The notes: generated from the letters alone by a model not told the origin. Shown: positions 16,331-25,643, counted from the stretch's first letter. The stretch: 64,000 nt of DNA from Blautia sp. XA-2221 (GCF_028767025.1 NZ_JAJQXX010000003.1:186001-250000); one strand, 5' to 3'. Program-made: numbers and translations.

Positions 16331-18085
16331 ATGGCAGCAGAAAAAAAGAAACGTACATTGAACAGAGAAATCACACTTCTTACTATGGCTACTTCCGTTG
16401 GAGCCCTTGTTCTTTTCGGAACCGTGATAATCATTATGTTTTTTGTGTTTTTTCTGGGAAATATCAGAGAGGATATGGAAAATATTCTCCGTAATACAGA
16501 ACAGGACTGTCAGAATAAAATGCAGTTTATTCAGGATGGCGCTGTAATGATCCGTCATAACTCCACTCTCAGGAAGTTTTTTGAGGGGGAGTGGACGGAC
16601 CGGGAAGAAATGGAAAAACAGCTTTCATATAGTATGGAACTGTTTTCTGACCGTAATATGACGGATCAGCAGCTTCCGTTTGTGACCAGTGTCTGTCTTT
16701 TTAATGGAAAAGACGAATATATCCGCGAACATTATTATCCCATGACAGTGGCAGCAGCCGGAGACAGAGAAAAGGCCTATCTGGACAGAATGAGACAATT
16801 CCGTACAACAGAAAAAAGATATGATATGACTTCAGGGGCTGATGAGATCAACCTCTGTTTTCGTGTTTATGACGAGGCAATGGAAGAACTTGGAATCTGT
16901 GTCCTTGGAATAGGAAAAGCCGCTGTAGCAGATATTTTTGATGAAATAGAAAACTACAGCAATGGAACCTGGGCCGTATACTCTGACAGAAACAATATTC
17001 TGGCATGGGGCGGAGATAAAAAAGCTGCCCGGGAGATTTGTGAGCTCGCTCCGAATTTTTCGGGAGAAACGAAACTGAACGGTATTCGGACTCTCAGTGT
17101 TTCCGGGGGCTGTGGCTTTGGAACCTCTGTGGCGGTTTCAATCGGTATGAACAATATTTATGTGATATTGAAGCCTACCATGCTTACGTTTCTGGTGGTT
17201 ATTTTTCTGGCGCTGGTTTTTATTGCGATTGTAATGTTGGGAATCAGTTACCGTTTTACAAGACCACTGAAAACACTGGGAGATAATCTGAAAGCCTTTG
17301 GTAAAAAAGATCTGAATGTCAGAATGGAGGATTCTTCTATTTCAGAGATTCACGAGATCAGTGTGATCTTTAATGAGATGGCAGAGAGGATCCAATACCT
17401 TATTGAGCAGGTTTATGAAAAACAGCTTCTGGCTGCCAGATCTCAGACGAAATATCTTCAGGCTCAGATCAACCCTCATTTTCAGTTCAATATCCTTGCA
17501 ATGTTCAGTATTCGGGCGAAGCTGGATGGAGATGAAGAGCTGTATCGGGGATTACAGGCATTTTCCGGGCTTATGAAAGGTAAAATTTTCAGAGAAAAGG
17601 AAATACGGATACCTGTTTCCGAGGAGATGGAGCTGGTTAATTTTTATCTGTATCTTCAGAAAAGCCGGTTTGGGGACCAGCTTTCTTATGAGATTGAATA
17701 TGGAAGTGAGGACGTAAAAAAATTAAAGATCCCGCGTCTTTTAATAGAGAATCTGGTGGAAAACGCAGTATCTCACGGACTGGAACCCAAAAGTGGAAGC
17801 GGGCTTGTAAGAATCAGGCTTTTTGAAAAAGAAGAAAAACTTCATATTATTGTAGAAGATAATGGAGTAGGATACGAAAAAAACGGAGAAGACATGGACA
17901 GCGGCGATATGGAAGGTACGGATGGTATTTCGCATACTCATACAGGACTTGCAAATATGAAACGTCTGCTAAAGATTTTGTACCATGACAGTTACAGTAT
18001 GGAAATTACGGGAGAAAAGAATATAGGAACGAAAGTTGAGATTATCGTTCCGGTGGAAAGGGGGAGCAGTATATGTGGCGTGTAG
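16331..18085 (+). CDS. YesM-type sensor histidine kinase
   Basis: Membrane sensor of 584 residues: helix 1 about 15-42, an extracellular sensor region, helix 2 about 280-305, a HAMP segment and a His_kinase domain with QINPHFQFNIL (His383). The usual LYNTL is altered to QFNIL but the histidine is kept. The N box is ENLVENAVSHGL and the G box DNGVGY. An in-frame ATG at 16304 is a possible alternative start; both have weak ribosome sites. It overlaps the following regulator by 13 bases, which in turn overlaps a lipoprotein gene, so all three form one unit. Confidence 0.92.
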   Translation: MAAEKKKRTLNREITLLTMATSVGALVLFGTVIIIMFFVFFLGNIREDMENILRNTEQDCQNKMQFIQDGAVMIRHNSTLRKFFEGEWTDREEMEKQLSYSMELFSDRNMTDQQLPFVTSVCLFNGKDEYIREHYYPMTVAAAGDREKAYLDRMRQFRTTEKRYDMTSGADEINLCFRVYDEAMEELGICVLGIGKAAVADIFDEIENYSNGTWAVYSDRNNILAWGGDKKAAREICELAPNFSGETKLNGIRTLSVSGGCGFGTSVAVSIGMNNIYVILKPTMLTFLVVIFLALVFIAIVMLGISYRFTRPLKTLGDNLKAFGKKDLNVRMEDSSISEIHEISVIFNEMAERIQYLIEQVYEKQLLAARSQTKYLQAQINPHFQFNILAMFSIRAKLDGDEELYRGLQAFSGLMKGKIFREKEIRIPVSEEMELVNFYLYLQKSRFGDQLSYEIEYGSEDVKKLKIPRLLIENLVENAVSHGLEPKSGSGLVRIRLFEKEEKLHIIVEDNGVGYEKNGEDMDSGDMEGTDGISHTHTGLANMKRLLKILYHDSYSMEITGEKNIGTKVEIIVPVERGSSICGV

Positions 18086-18837
18086 CAGCGGCAGATGATG
18101 AAGCGTATTTGAGAACCGCTTTGAAAAAGCTGATGAACTGGGAAAAAATGGGGTGTGAGCTTATCAGTGTGGTTAATAACGGCAGGGAACTGATCCAGTG
18201 CATTGAAGAGGAACATCCTGATATTGTCATTACGGATATCCGGATGCCGGAGGCGGACGGTCTGGAGGTATGTAGATATATTTATGAACAGTATCCGGAA
18301 ATCCAGACGATTATTCTAAGCGCCTATACAGATTTTGAATACGCTCGTACTGCGCTTCGTTATGATGTGGCGGATTATGTACTGAAGCTTTCGATTCTGG
18401 AGGAGCTTCCTCCTGCTGTCCAGAAGGTGACAGGCAAGCTGGAAAAACAGAAAAAAGAGCTGGAAGAAGAATTTGTGAATCCTCCCCGAAAAAAAGAGGC
18501 GGAAGGACTTTATGAGCAGGTAAATGATTATATCCAGCGTAATTATAGCCGTAAGATCACGCTAAATGACATTGCCCAGGAGCTTCATGCCAACAGCAGT
18601 TATCTGAGCCGACTTTACAAAAAGGAAAGCGGCATGAATCTTTTTGATGTGGTACTCCAAAAACGTATAGAAAAGGCAAAGGAATACATGGAGGATACGG
18701 ACCGTAAGATCTATGAGATTTCTCAGGCAGTGGGATTTGATGATACCGGATATTTTTCCAGAGTGTTTAAAAAATATTCCGGTATGTCTCCAAGAGAATA
18801 TCAGAACAGGAAAAGAGGAACTCATGAGGAAAAGTAG
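18073..18837 (+). CDS. Short YesN-type response regulator (AraC output)
   Basis: Response regulator of 254 residues: receiver domain 1-120 with phospho-acceptor Asp55 in TDIRMPEADG, a short linker (125-150), then a double AraC helix-turn-helix (ITLNDIAQELHANSSYLSRLY and IYEISQAVGFDDTGYFSRVF). It is half the length of the regulator at 6747 because the long middle region is missing. The receiver lysine is followed by Leu rather than the usual Pro (VLKLS). It overlaps both the kinase and the lipoprotein gene. Likely regulates the importer operon starting at 20236. Confidence 0.93.
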   Translation: MWRVAAADDEAYLRTALKKLMNWEKMGCELISVVNNGRELIQCIEEEHPDIVITDIRMPEADGLEVCRYIYEQYPEIQTIILSAYTDFEYARTALRYDVADYVLKLSILEELPPAVQKVTGKLEKQKKELEEEFVNPPRKKEAEGLYEQVNDYIQRNYSRKITLNDIAQELHANSSYLSRLYKKESGMNLFDVVLQKRIEKAKEYMEDTDRKIYEISQAVGFDDTGYFSRVFKKYSGMSPREYQNRKRGTHEEK

Positions 18838-20083
18838 GATATGTCTGCTTCTTTTGTGTATAACACTGGCAGTTGTATCTTCGGGATGTGGAAAAAAGCA
18901 GAAAAAACCAGTGGAGATCACCCTGATCCACGGATGGGGAACCACTGAAGAGGATCATGTGGCCATGCGCCAGATATACCAGGATTTTGAGAAACAAAAT
19001 CCGGACGTAAAGCTGAATCTGGTATCCATGCCCTCAGGAAGTGAAATGGTCCGCAAGGTGGAGGATCTTCTTGTAGTAGGAGAAGTTCCGGATATTATTT
19101 TTCTGGGAGGCACAGGAAAGGATACCGTCTACAGCTTTATGACAGAAAATGATCTGGCTCTTAATCTTATGCCCTATATCAGTGAGGACAGGGAATTTGC
19201 CGAAAGTCTTGCTCCTGCCAATATTGATTTCTGGACCACTCCGGAAGGGGAATTGTTTACTGTGTCAGATGTTCTGCTTTTAAGCGGAGGCTACTGGTAT
19301 AATGAGGATATTTTTGAGGCAGCGGGAGTTGAGAAGCTGCCGGAAACCTGGGATGAATTTCTGGAAACCTGCGGTCTTATTGAGGCCTGGGCACAAAAAG
19401 AAAATAACGGTGTGAAATGCCTGCAGATGTCTTCTGAGGCATATCTTTATTTTATGGATCATCTTCTTGCTGGACAGGATTCCGTAAGCGGACAGGCTAT
19501 CAGGAACCATCGCCTTCTGCTGGAGGAGGAAGCGGTGAAGGAAACGCTTGTTATACTTCGGAAGATTTATGAATATTCCAGAGTACAGGAGAATTACAGC
19601 TACCGGGATGAAACAGATATGTTTAATGAGGGAAAATCAGCTATGTATGTCAATGGAATATGGGGCGCTCCTATGATAGCAGATGAAATTTCTGCTTCCT
19701 ATAGTCTGATACCGGCAGAGAACGGGGAGAGTATTTCCTGTGAATCTACCTGTCTGGGGTATATCCTGGGAAGCACCGGAGATGAAAAAAAGGAAAATGC
19801 CAGTGTCCGTTTTTTGAAATATATGCTCAGCGAACCTGTACAGGAAAGGATATTGCAGGAAACAGAGCAGGTGCCTGCCAATCCTCATATTCAGCTTCGG
19901 GACTATGAAAAAGGGATGGAGCGGTTTGCTGCAGCTGCAGACAGAGTGAAATCAGCAGAAATGAAAATACAGGTTCCTAATAATATCTGGAATTCAGGCG
20001 CAAGAGAGAAATTTATGGAAGGTATTTTTGATGTTCTGGAAAACAAAATAACAGATGAAGAATTTATTCATTCTCTGATGTAA
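18824..20083 (+). CDS. Sugar-binding lipoprotein, probable sensor partner
   Basis: Extracellular solute-binding protein of 419 residues with a classic lipobox (AVVSSGC), so it is lipid-anchored to the outer face of the membrane. ATG 18824 has AGAGGA upstream and lies 14 bases inside the response regulator gene. No permease follows directly; the next gene is another binding protein behind its own promoter. The gene order kinase-regulator-binding protein resembles three-component sensors such as AraPST, in which the binding protein delivers the sugar signal to the kinase. That role is inference. It could also feed the permeases at 21599-23385. Confidence 0.9.
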   Translation: MRKSRICLLLLCITLAVVSSGCGKKQKKPVEITLIHGWGTTEEDHVAMRQIYQDFEKQNPDVKLNLVSMPSGSEMVRKVEDLLVVGEVPDIIFLGGTGKDTVYSFMTENDLALNLMPYISEDREFAESLAPANIDFWTTPEGELFTVSDVLLLSGGYWYNEDIFEAAGVEKLPETWDEFLETCGLIEAWAQKENNGVKCLQMSSEAYLYFMDHLLAGQDSVSGQAIRNHRLLLEEEAVKETLVILRKIYEYSRVQENYSYRDETDMFNEGKSAMYVNGIWGAPMIADEISASYSLIPAENGESISCESTCLGYILGSTGDEKKENASVRFLKYMLSEPVQERILQETEQVPANPHIQLRDYEKGMERFAAAADRVKSAEMKIQVPNNIWNSGAREKFMEGIFDVLENKITDEEFIHSLM

Positions 20084-20120
20084 AAATAATCCATATTTTT
20101 GTGGAAAAAGTAAAAATAAT
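20080..20120 (+). promoter_or_regulatory. Direct repeat GTAAAAATAAT upstream of importer promoter
   Basis: Two exact copies of GTAAAAATAAT start at 20080 and 20110, 30 bases (about three helical turns) apart. The second copy ends 25 bases before the predicted -35 box at 20146. Direct repeats on one DNA face upstream of a promoter fit an AraC-type activator, most simply the response regulator at 18073. Confidence 0.45.
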
Positions 20121-20145
20121 ACAGAGTAACTGTCAATATACTTCA

Positions 20146-20174
20146 TTCAAAACAACCATAAAAAGAGATACAAT
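20146..20174 (+). promoter_or_regulatory. Sigma-A-type promoter for binding protein/importer operon
   Basis: TTCAAA (20146-20151) and TACAAT (20169-20174) are separated by exactly 17 bases. The binding protein start codon lies 62 bases downstream of the -10 element. Confidence 0.6.
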
Positions 20175-20235
20175 ACAGACATGTTAAGTGAACTTGCACA
20201 AAACAGAGAGTATTTCAATTATGGAGGGAAAAGGA

Positions 20236-21516
20236 ATGAAAAAAAGAGCGATCAGCATTCTTCTTGCAGGAGCAATGACAATGGCAGCAGTAGTCGGTAC
20301 AAGCGTTACTGCATTTGCAGATGAAAAGGAAACACTTGAATTTTACCACGGATATTATCATGATGAGAGCGAGTGGCCTGCAGCAAAGGTTATGAGAGAT
20401 ATTTATGATGAGTTTGCAAAGGAACATGCAGACGGGGATGTTGTATTCGAGCCGATTGCTGTGGAGAACAGAGATGAGATCGTAAGCGCTGAGGTAGCAG
20501 GAGGAAACTTCCCGGATATGGTTGACTGCGGACAGCCTCTTTCACTGGCAGCTATCAGCCAGGGACTGGTGCTTGATCTGAAACCGTATATTGATGAAAA
20601 TAATCTGCAGGATGCGGTAGGTCTGAACTACACACAGAATGATGTGGACGGACATATTTATACGGTTCATGATCAGCTTGAGAGCCGCGGACTGTGGTAT
20701 AACACAGAAGTTTTTGAAAAAGCCGGAATTACAGCAGAGGATGCCTTTAAGGACTGGGACAGCTTCGGAGCAGCTATGGACAAAGTTCATGAGCTGGGAG
20801 GAGATATGTATGGATATGCGGCAGGACAGGGATCCCGCTACATCATTAATGCGATTCTTGGTTCTACAGAAGAGGGAAGAGCCCTTCTGGAGGGAGAGCT
20901 GACTGCAGAGGGAATTGAATCCGATGCATTTGCAGAAGCATTTAAGACAGCGGCAAAGCTTGATCAGGCAAATGGCTCTGACCATACTACAGAGGATGTA
21001 GGAAATCTGATGGATGATTTCAATAAGAACGGAAAAGCAGCAGTTCTCTTTAATGGTGTATGGAATGCCAGCGGTATTGATGAAAACCTTGCAGATAAGG
21101 TGGAATCCCAGGTATTCCCGGGAAATGTTTCTGTTATAACAGCAGGCTCCGGACTCTCTGTTTCTGCAAACTTAAGTGAAGCAGAAGAAAAGTTGGCTCT
21201 TGAATTCCTTGCTTATATGGTAAGTCCGGAAGTACAGGCAAAGATCTTTACAGGCGTACAGGCAAATCCATGCAATACTACACTGGATCTGAACGCTCTG
21301 GCAGAGGAGAGCGGCGATGCCATTACAGTCAAGCTTGCCAAAGCCTGCACACAGGTAAATTCTGCAGAAACTGTAGTAAAAGACCTCAACCACGTATGGG
21401 GATCTGATGTGGGAAGCGCTATTATCAACGCACTGATGGAATGTGCAGTAGAAGGAACAGATATTGACGCTCGTTTTGAACAGTTAAAACAGGAGCTGAC
21501 AGCTCTGGTTGCATAA
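20236..21516 (+). CDS. Extracellular sugar-binding protein of an ABC importer
   Basis: CUT1-type substrate-binding protein, 426 residues. A Sec signal peptide ends near SVTAFADEKE, a signal peptidase I type site with no lipobox cysteine. ATG 20236 has GGAGGG 7 bases upstream, preferred over an in-frame ATG at 20221 that overlaps the ribosome site. FYHGYYHDESEW opens the mature protein, and GLWYNTEVFEKAGI and the SPEVQAKIF block near the C-terminus are typical. It is followed by a hairpin and then two permeases, an oxidoreductase and a GNAT-like gene. Confidence 0.92.
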   Translation: MKKRAISILLAGAMTMAAVVGTSVTAFADEKETLEFYHGYYHDESEWPAAKVMRDIYDEFAKEHADGDVVFEPIAVENRDEIVSAEVAGGNFPDMVDCGQPLSLAAISQGLVLDLKPYIDENNLQDAVGLNYTQNDVDGHIYTVHDQLESRGLWYNTEVFEKAGITAEDAFKDWDSFGAAMDKVHELGGDMYGYAAGQGSRYIINAILGSTEEGRALLEGELTAEGIESDAFAEAFKTAAKLDQANGSDHTTEDVGNLMDDFNKNGKAAVLFNGVWNASGIDENLADKVESQVFPGNVSVITAGSGLSVSANLSEAEEKLALEFLAYMVSPEVQAKIFTGVQANPCNTTLDLNALAEESGDAITVKLAKACTQVNSAETVVKDLNHVWGSDVGSAIINALMECAVEGTDIDARFEQLKQELTALVA

Positions 21517-21540
21517 ATAACGGCGAAATCCGTACAGACA

Positions 21541-21563
21541 GGGGGCGGCTTGAGGCCGCCTCC
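21541..21563 (+). terminator. GC-rich hairpin between binding protein and permease genes
   Basis: A 9-bp stem (arms 21541-21549 and 21555-21563, GGGGGCGGC with GCCGCCTCC, one G-U pair) with loop TTGAG is followed by a short TTCTC. It probably works as a leaky terminator or mRNA-stabilising structure, so that the binding protein is made in excess over the permeases. Confidence 0.6.
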
Positions 21564-21598
21564 TTCTCATCACAGCAGGAAAAAGGAGGAAACCGATC

Positions 21599-22531
21599 AT
21601 GAAAATAAAGCACCGGGGCTGGAAAAGAAAAGGGTTTATTCTGGCGTTTCTCGCCCCTACCCTGATCGCCTTTGCACTATTTTATCTGTATCCCATTGTG
21701 ACAGTTTTTGTAACTTCATTCTGTAAATGGGATTACACAAATATCACAAGTCCGGAGTTTTTTGGATTTGCGGATATGTGGAACAACTATAAGTATATAT
21801 TTGAGCTGTATCCCTATTTCTGGGAGGCACTGAAAAATTCATCTATCTGGGCTCTTCTGGGCGTATTTGTACAGATTCCTATAGCGACAATGATCGCGAT
21901 CGCTCTTTCCCGGAAGGTAAAGGGTGTAAAATTTGTAAGAAACGTTTACATTATCCCGAATATGATCTCTACAGCGGCAATGGGTATGATCTTCCTTCAG
22001 CTCTACAGCCCGCTTTATGGAGTTGTAAACCCTGTGATCAGGCTTTTTAAGCCGGATTTTACAGAAAATATTCTGCTTCTTAAGGGACCGGCATTTATTG
22101 CCATGACCTGTGCGTATATCTTTTTTACAGGAACCACCACGCTGATGATCCTGGGAAATATTATGGCAATTCCGGAAGATGTCCGAGAGGCTGCCATGCT
22201 GGACGGGGCCAGCGGTCTTCGTCAGGATCTGTATATCACGGTTCCCATGATCAAGGATACTCTGCGTACGGTATCTATCCTGGCTGCAACAGCAGGATTC
22301 CTTCTTTATAATGAGGTTTATTTCCTGACAAAGGGAGCAGCAGGAACCTACAGTATCAGCTATGTGATCCGAGAGCTTGCAATTACAAGCACCAGGACCC
22401 AGTTTGGCCGGGCTAATGCTGTAGCGGTAGTCCAGATACTTGCAGGAATGGTGATCATTGTTATTGTAAATCTTCTGTACAGTGGTATTTTCAGAGGTGT
22501 AAGACGCAGCAGAAAGGGAGGACAGAAATGA
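21599..22531 (+). CDS. Sugar ABC transporter permease (MalF/UgpA type)
   Basis: Membrane channel subunit of 310 residues with six predicted helices. The EAA loop is REAAMLDGASGLRQDLYITV. The ribosome site AAAGGAGG lies upstream of ATG 21599. It overlaps the next permease by 4 bases and belongs to the importer with the binding protein at 20236. Confidence 0.93.
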   Translation: MKIKHRGWKRKGFILAFLAPTLIAFALFYLYPIVTVFVTSFCKWDYTNITSPEFFGFADMWNNYKYIFELYPYFWEALKNSSIWALLGVFVQIPIATMIAIALSRKVKGVKFVRNVYIIPNMISTAAMGMIFLQLYSPLYGVVNPVIRLFKPDFTENILLLKGPAFIAMTCAYIFFTGTTTLMILGNIMAIPEDVREAAMLDGASGLRQDLYITVPMIKDTLRTVSILAATAGFLLYNEVYFLTKGAAGTYSISYVIRELAITSTRTQFGRANAVAVVQILAGMVIIVIVNLLYSGIFRGVRRSRKGGQK

Positions 22532-23385
22532 GCAGAAAAACAAAATCTCATGTAAAGGTGCAGACCATGTCCCGTGGCACAAAGATTATTACATATATTT
22601 GCCTTGGCTGGGCTCTTTTGGTGGCGCTTGTACCTCTTATATGGCTGGTTCTGTCCAGTCTTAAAGAAGATCCCCTGGCAAGACCGGGATTCCAGCTTCC
22701 GGAATCTATTTGTCTGGACGGATATATTTCCACCTTCCGGGATCTGCATGTAATGCGGTATTTTGGAAACAGCATGATTGTTGCAGGAGTTTCCGTAGTT
22801 TTGAGCATTCTGATGATCTCCATGTCTGCCTATGTGGTGGCGCGAATGGAATTTAAAGGAAAAAAACTGGTGAATCTTATTCTTTATTCCACTATGTTTA
22901 TTCCGGCAACAGCTCTGACTTATCCGGTATATAATCTGGTAAACAAAATGCATATTTACAATACAAGAGGCGCACTGATTTTTATTTATGCATGTAGCGG
23001 TATTGCAATAAGCTTTTTTGTCATAAAAAACTATTATGCCAATATTCCTCCGGAGCTGGAGGAGGCGGCAAGAATTGACGGCTGCGGCTATGCCATGACC
23101 TGGTGGAAGGTGATCTTTCCCATAGCAAGACCGGGAATCATGACTGCGGCAGTGCTGGCCTTCCTTAATAACTGGAATGAGTACTACTGGGCTTCTCTTG
23201 TGATTGTTGACAGGGAAAAGCTGACAGTTCCGGCTCTTCTTTCCACCTTTACAACTTCCTTCAGGACAAACTATAACGGTCTGTTTTCCGCTATGGTGAT
23301 CATTATTCTTCCGCCGGTCATTCTTTATTGTGTATTCAGCAAGTTCTTCGTAGAAGCCCTTTCCGGCGGCGCAGTAAAAGGCTAA
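22528..23385 (+). CDS. Sugar ABC transporter permease (MalG/UgpE type)
   Basis: Partner channel subunit of 285 residues and normal length (no insert, unlike the permease at 12908). The EAA loop is EEAARIDGCGYAMTWWKVIF, followed by the usual NNWNEYYWASL segment and the C-terminal ALSGGAVKG. GAAAGGAGG precedes the ATG, which overlaps the previous stop (ATGA). Confidence 0.93.
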   Translation: MSRKTKSHVKVQTMSRGTKIITYICLGWALLVALVPLIWLVLSSLKEDPLARPGFQLPESICLDGYISTFRDLHVMRYFGNSMIVAGVSVVLSILMISMSAYVVARMEFKGKKLVNLILYSTMFIPATALTYPVYNLVNKMHIYNTRGALIFIYACSGIAISFFVIKNYYANIPPELEEAARIDGCGYAMTWWKVIFPIARPGIMTAAVLAFLNNWNEYYWASLVIVDREKLTVPALLSTFTTSFRTNYNGLFSAMVIIILPPVILYCVFSKFFVEALSGGAVKG

Positions 23386-23405
23386 GAGAAAAGAGGTAAA
23401 ATATA

Positions 23406-24674
23406 ATGAAACAGATTACAGCAGTCCTGATCGGTGCAGGACTTCGTGGCGGATGGGTTTATGCTGCATATGCAGAAGCTCATCCGGAGGATATGAAGAT
23501 CGTGGCAGTGGCAGAGCCGGATGAGGAGAGAAGAAATGCCATTGCAAAGCTTCATGATATTCCGGCAGAACGGTGCTACAGAGATTATGCAGAGCTTCTC
23601 TCAGAAGAAAAAATGGCAGACTGCGCTTTGGTGTGTACGCAGGATACCATGCATTTTGAGCCTGTAACAAAGGCACTGGAAAAGGGGTATCACGTTCTCT
23701 GTGAAAAACCAATGTCACCGGATGCGTCAGAGATCGTTACCATGGGTAAAATGGCGGAAAAATATAACAGAATCCTGATGATCTGTCATGTTCTGCGGTA
23801 TTCTTCATTTTTTTCGCGTATCAAGGAACTGCTGAGTGAAGGAAAAATCGGAAAAATGATTAGTATTCAGCATATTGAAGAAGTAGGATACTGGCATCAT
23901 GCTCACAGCTTTGTAAGGGGCAACTGGAGAAGAGCAGATGAGACAAGCCCGATGATCCTTCAGAAATGCTGCCACGATATGGATATTCTTTTGTGGCTGG
24001 TGGGAAGTCCCTGTCAAAAGGTAAGTTCCTTTGGAAACCTTACATATTTTAAAGAAGAAAATGCTCCGGAAGGCGCTCCGGAGAGATGTCTGGATGGATG
24101 TCCTTACAGGGATGAATGTGCCTTTTATGCGCCGGGATTTTATTTTGAGCATCCCAAAGCAGAGGCTGACGGCCTGATTTATGCTGTATCTACAGAAACT
24201 GACAGAGAATCCGTGATTCAGGCTTTGAAAACAGGGCCTTACGGACGCTGCGTATTCCACTGCGACAATGATGTGGTGGATCATCAGGTAGTGAATCTGG
24301 AATTTGAGAATCAGGTAACAGTCAACATGACCATGTGTGCGTTTACAGAGAATTGTGCCAGAAGAATCCATATTATGGGAACAGACGGAGAACTTTCCGG
24401 AGATATGGAAAAGGGAATCATAGAATTGCGGAATTTTTCAACCGGGGAAAAGGAAACGATCCAGCTTCACACACCTTCTACAGGACACAGTGGAAGTGAC
24501 ACAAATATGATGAAGGATTTTGTGAAATATGTTCGGGAAGACAGCGAGGAAGTAAGGTCAGGCGCCTCCGTATCGGTAGAAAGCCATCTGATCGCGCTTG
24601 CTGCAGAGCAGTCCAGAGTGACCGGCAGGACAGTAGATCTGGAACAGTTCCGGCAGGACATTGAGGAAAAGTAA
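23406..24674 (+). CDS. Gfo/Idh/MocA family oxidoreductase
   Basis: Predicted NAD(P)-dependent sugar dehydrogenase of 422 residues. The Rossmann motif is GAGLRGGW (10-17), and the family signature is EKPMSPD after a GYHVLC strand. A loop near 222-240 contains three cysteines, CLDGCPYRDEC, which could bind a metal; I cannot tell its role. It lies 20 bases after the permease genes and 1 base before the next gene, so it likely acts on the imported sugar. Confidence 0.9.
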   Translation: MKQITAVLIGAGLRGGWVYAAYAEAHPEDMKIVAVAEPDEERRNAIAKLHDIPAERCYRDYAELLSEEKMADCALVCTQDTMHFEPVTKALEKGYHVLCEKPMSPDASEIVTMGKMAEKYNRILMICHVLRYSSFFSRIKELLSEGKIGKMISIQHIEEVGYWHHAHSFVRGNWRRADETSPMILQKCCHDMDILLWLVGSPCQKVSSFGNLTYFKEENAPEGAPERCLDGCPYRDECAFYAPGFYFEHPKAEADGLIYAVSTETDRESVIQALKTGPYGRCVFHCDNDVVDHQVVNLEFENQVTVNMTMCAFTENCARRIHIMGTDGELSGDMEKGIIELRNFSTGEKETIQLHTPSTGHSGSDTNMMKDFVKYVREDSEEVRSGASVSVESHLIALAAEQSRVTGRTVDLEQFRQDIEEK

Positions 24675-24675
24675 T

Positions 24676-25491
24676 ATGAAACTGAAAGAGTTTTGCCGGG
24701 GGATCAGGCTGGCTCCGGAAGCGCTACAGGTTGTAGAAAAAATGGATGAGGAAATTTCTGAAATACGGTATCAGTATATTCGGGAAGTGTTCTGGGTGGA
24801 TCAGAAAAAAATGTTCCGGGAAATTTCAGCAGCTCCGGGATACAGACAGAGATTTCTTTATTATTACTGCAGGCTTGCCTGTGAAACTTATGAGGAATAT
24901 CAACAGAGAAATATCGGAGAAAAAGTGTTTTTTGACACTTTCTCCGATATTTCTCTATGGTGTGATGTATGTTTTAGGCGGTATGGAGAATATGGTCTGC
25001 AGGAATATGAATGGCTGTGGCGTCATATAAAAATGGCACTTTTTCGTCTGGGCAGATTTCAGTTTGAGCGTATGAGTTCAGAATGGGAATTTATATGGAA
25101 TGGAACTTCTGTAAAAAAAGGGGATACGGTAATCAGTATCCACATTCCGGAAGGAGATCCTATTACACAGGAGAAGTGTCTGGAATCATTAAAAAAAGGA
25201 CAGGAATTCTGGAAAATGGCAGTACCATACCTATGTCATTCGTGGCTTCTTTATCCCGGATTGCAGAATTTACTGGGAGAAACATCTAATATCCGCAGGT
25301 TTCAGAAACTGTTTGATATAGCAGGTACCGATTATAAATATCGGGAAGGAGAGGAAAGGATATTTGGGATGCTGCTGGATGATCCGTCCGGATATCCTGA
25401 ATATACCCGCCTTCAGAAAGAGGCAAAAAAGTACCTGGAAAAGGGAGGAAAACTTGGCAGCGGACTGGGAATTCTGAAAGATCTGATATAA
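24676..25491 (+). CDS. GNAT-like acyltransferase-domain protein
   Basis: Protein of 271 residues without signal peptide or membrane helices. Blocks such as FDTFSDISLWCDVCFRRYG, WLWRHIKMALFRLGRFQFE, SIHIPEGDPIT and YLCHSWLLYPGLQ fit, from memory, the bacterial family annotated as acyltransferase with a GNAT-like C-terminal domain. The assignment is moderate and no reaction is known to me. ATG 24676 comes one base after the oxidoreductase stop, with GAGGAAAA upstream, so it is the last gene of the importer operon. An acylation step on the sugar is possible but unproven. Confidence 0.6.
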   Translation: MKLKEFCRGIRLAPEALQVVEKMDEEISEIRYQYIREVFWVDQKKMFREISAAPGYRQRFLYYYCRLACETYEEYQQRNIGEKVFFDTFSDISLWCDVCFRRYGEYGLQEYEWLWRHIKMALFRLGRFQFERMSSEWEFIWNGTSVKKGDTVISIHIPEGDPITQEKCLESLKKGQEFWKMAVPYLCHSWLLYPGLQNLLGETSNIRRFQKLFDIAGTDYKYREGEERIFGMLLDDPSGYPEYTRLQKEAKKYLEKGGKLGSGLGILKDLI

Positions 25492-25558
25492 ACGGTCCGG
25501 AACAGGCGCTGTTAAAAATAATATATCAGCACAGAGATGAAGCATTTGTTCTTTGACT

Positions 25559-25614
25559 GGCTTTTATGCTCCGGAGTTCTTCTGTAGGTTTTTATGCTCT
25601 GGAGTTCTTCCTGA
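25559..25614 (+). repeat. Two imperfect 28-bp tandem repeats
   Basis: Units 25559-25586 and 25587-25614 share the core TTTTATGCTC(C/T)GGAGTTCTT and differ at a few positions. They lie in the gap after the GNAT-like gene, directly upstream of a predicted promoter. Function unknown. Confidence 0.6.
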
Positions 25615-25643
25615 TTGATTTTTATTATCAAAGATACTATAAT
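25615..25643 (+). promoter_or_regulatory. Promoter for ABC-F gene
   Basis: TTGATT (25615-25620) and a consensus TATAAT (25638-25643) are separated by 17 bases. The start codon lies about 100 bases downstream of the -10, leaving a leader that holds a short reading frame and a hairpin. Confidence 0.65.
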
